Source: Candidatus Saccharimonadota bacterium (GTDB lineage: Bacteria > Eremiobacterota > Xenobia > Xenobiales > Xenobiaceae). From it: a stretch of 6,974 nt of DNA. The translations under genes and the position numbers were made by a program. Under the pieces are notes generated by a model. That model worked only from the letters and a program-made list of their open reading frames with translations, made no database searches and was not told the DNA's origin. The DNA is taken from assembly GCA_004554425.1 (NCBI GenBank), contig SFMI01000093.1:1-6974 (forward strand). The letters run 5' to 3'. Position 1 is the stretch's first letter; every line of letters begins with the position of its first letter. Shown here piece by piece: positions 6,195 to 6,974 of this stretch.

Positions 6195-6974
6195 TTATTT
6201 AGGCAAATAATACAAACGGCGCTCGCGTACTATGTTGGCTAATATCTTCAGGTTTTGTACATCTTCAGGAAGATTGCTATATAAGCCGTGCTTTTTTGCA
6301 TGGTTGAGCATTTTACTTACTTTGGCCAGTTCTTGGGAACTAAGCTTAAATTTGGGCAAAAGCTCAGCAAAAGGCAAAGAATCGTAGAAATAGTCGTAAA
6401 GGCTGTCTTTTTCTAAAATGCCTGCCCAAACGGCAGCCAACAATACTTGGTACTTGCGGAAGAAAGCGCGAGCCTCTTCTTCCAATTCCGGCTTTACTTT
6501 TTTACCTACGTATTTGTAGTCTCCGTAAAGCTCAAAGTAGTATTGGCTCTTACCTACCGGCCTTTCTCTATCCCAAGAAACTTTAGCCCGGAAAGTGCGT
6601 CCTACACCGCCTTTTATGGAAAAATCAAAGGAAAAGTTCAGCTTATCAGTTTCTACCAAACGGCCCAAGCCTTTGGGACTCTCGTCATACAAATCGTACA
6701 AATGGTTTTGACGGACAATATCTTCCAAAATTTTTAAGTCTTGCTCATCATCCGGCAAATCGCTATATTGGCCTTCTTGCTTGGCAAGGTTATACTCAGA
6801 AACAAGAAGTTTGTAACTTTCTTCAGTACACTCTGGACGTTCAGAGAAGCTGTCCTCAAAAACTTCCAACATAGGGATATCTCCATACGCATACCATTCA
6901 AAATCGCCAGCAAAAATAAAATAATTCCAAACACCTGCCATTAGGACTGCGTATTTTTTTAGAAAACTTCGAGC
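6195..6974 (-). CDS. Unrecognised repeat protein, 5' end beyond the window
   Basis: I do not recognise the family. The first visible ATG (6941-6939) would give 248 residues, but the frame has no stop up to the right edge, that ATG has no ribosome binding site, and residues encoded upstream of it (ARSFLKKYAVL) match an internal repeat. The gene therefore very likely continues past position 6974. Counting from the 6941 ATG, an acidic helical segment leads to YSDLPDDEQDLKILEDIVR (59-77). A charged, strand-rich middle (about 87-140, many aromatic residues) follows, then a second copy of the helical unit from ARAFFRKYQVL (147) to the C-terminus, including YSNLPEDVQNLKILANIVR (211-229). There is no signal peptide or membrane segment in view, so it is probably cytoplasmic. 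A GGAG motif 8 bases before Met24 (6872) is an alternative start, but it would cut the first repeat. It is convergent with the YedF-like gene. Confidence 0.75.
   Translation of the reverse strand, partial: ARSFLKKYAVLMAGVWNYFIFAGDFEWYAYGDIPMLEVFEDSFSERPECTEESYKLLVSEYNLAKQEGQYSDLPDDEQDLKILEDIVRQNHLYDLYDESPKGLGRLVETDKLNFSFDFSIKGGVGRTFRAKVSWDRERPVGKSQYYFELYGDYKYVGKKVKPELEEEARAFFRKYQVLLAAVWAGILEKDSLYDYFYDSLPFAELLPKFKLSSQELAKVSKMLNHAKKHGLYSNLPEDVQNLKILANIVRERRLYYLPK
6198..6503 (-). repeat. C-terminal copy of an internal protein repeat (about 102 residues)
   Basis: Runs from ARAFFRKYQVLLAAVW to the end of the protein. Its conserved parts are the ARxFxxKYxVLxAxVW helix and AKxxGxYSxLPxDxQxLKIL followed by IVR and LYxL. 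In the second part 19 of 32 aligned residues equal those of the other copy. Confidence 0.8.
6684..6974 (-). repeat. Upstream copy of the same protein repeat, reaching the window edge
   Basis: About 97 residues, starting with ARSFLKKYAVLMAGVW encoded at 6974-6927 and ending near LYDLYD (6701-6684). In the first 16 residues 10 equal the other copy (ARAFFRKYQVLLAAVW). The copies differ by about five residues of insertion or deletion and are well diverged in DNA, so the duplication is not recent. Confidence 0.78.

Noticed and set aside
6870..6884. Met24 of the right-edge protein as the true start (GGAG, 8 bases upstream)
   Set aside because: The spacing is attractive, but the protein repeat continues upstream of Met24 and even of Met1, so the frame is coding there. 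The motif is probably a chance result of Tyr-Gly-Asp codons, or at most an internal start.
6734..6944. Overlapping open frames of about 66 residues on both strands near the right edge
   Set aside because: They lie inside the repeat-protein gene, whose frame is supported by internal protein homology. Their compositions look random and they lack conserved features.

Overview
The window is a chromosomal stretch of a bacterium with moderate to low GC. Clear Shine-Dalgarno sites precede most of the genes. The leucyl-tRNA synthetase has an almost absent leucine-specific insertion before KMSKS, as in Bacillus-type enzymes. Together with a DUF4127 protein and a YedF-like DsrE domain, this suggests Bacillota or a relative, but the assignment is inference. 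Nothing here looks like phage, an insertion sequence, CRISPR or an integron.

Layout, left to right. (1) On the minus strand at the left edge, a new gene begins (ATG-CCT-A). It has a textbook vegetative promoter and a strong ribosome binding site, and its body lies outside the window. (2) leuS, minus strand, complete. (3) An exported seven-bladed YVTN-type beta-propeller protein, minus strand, upstream of leuS by 125 bases. (4) A 107-base divergent intergenic region. (5) A secreted DUF4127-family protein, plus strand, ended by an excellent intrinsic terminator. (6) A small, separately transcribed DsrE/YedF-C-terminal-like protein, plus strand. (7) A long, nearly perfect hairpin between convergent genes, probably a two-way terminator. 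(8) An unrecognised repeat protein, minus strand, whose reading frame is open to the right edge of the window. It should be read as a 5'-truncated gene, not as one that starts at the first visible ATG.

The genes do not form one obvious pathway. leuS is housekeeping. The propeller and the DUF4127 protein are a divergent pair of exported proteins that may share a control region. The YedF-like protein suggests sulfur or selenium handling by family membership only. The most notable observations are the internal duplication in the right-edge protein, which proves that its coding sequence continues beyond the window, and a 10-base complementarity that could fold the start of the DUF4127 gene. I do not see a convincing new multi-gene system.
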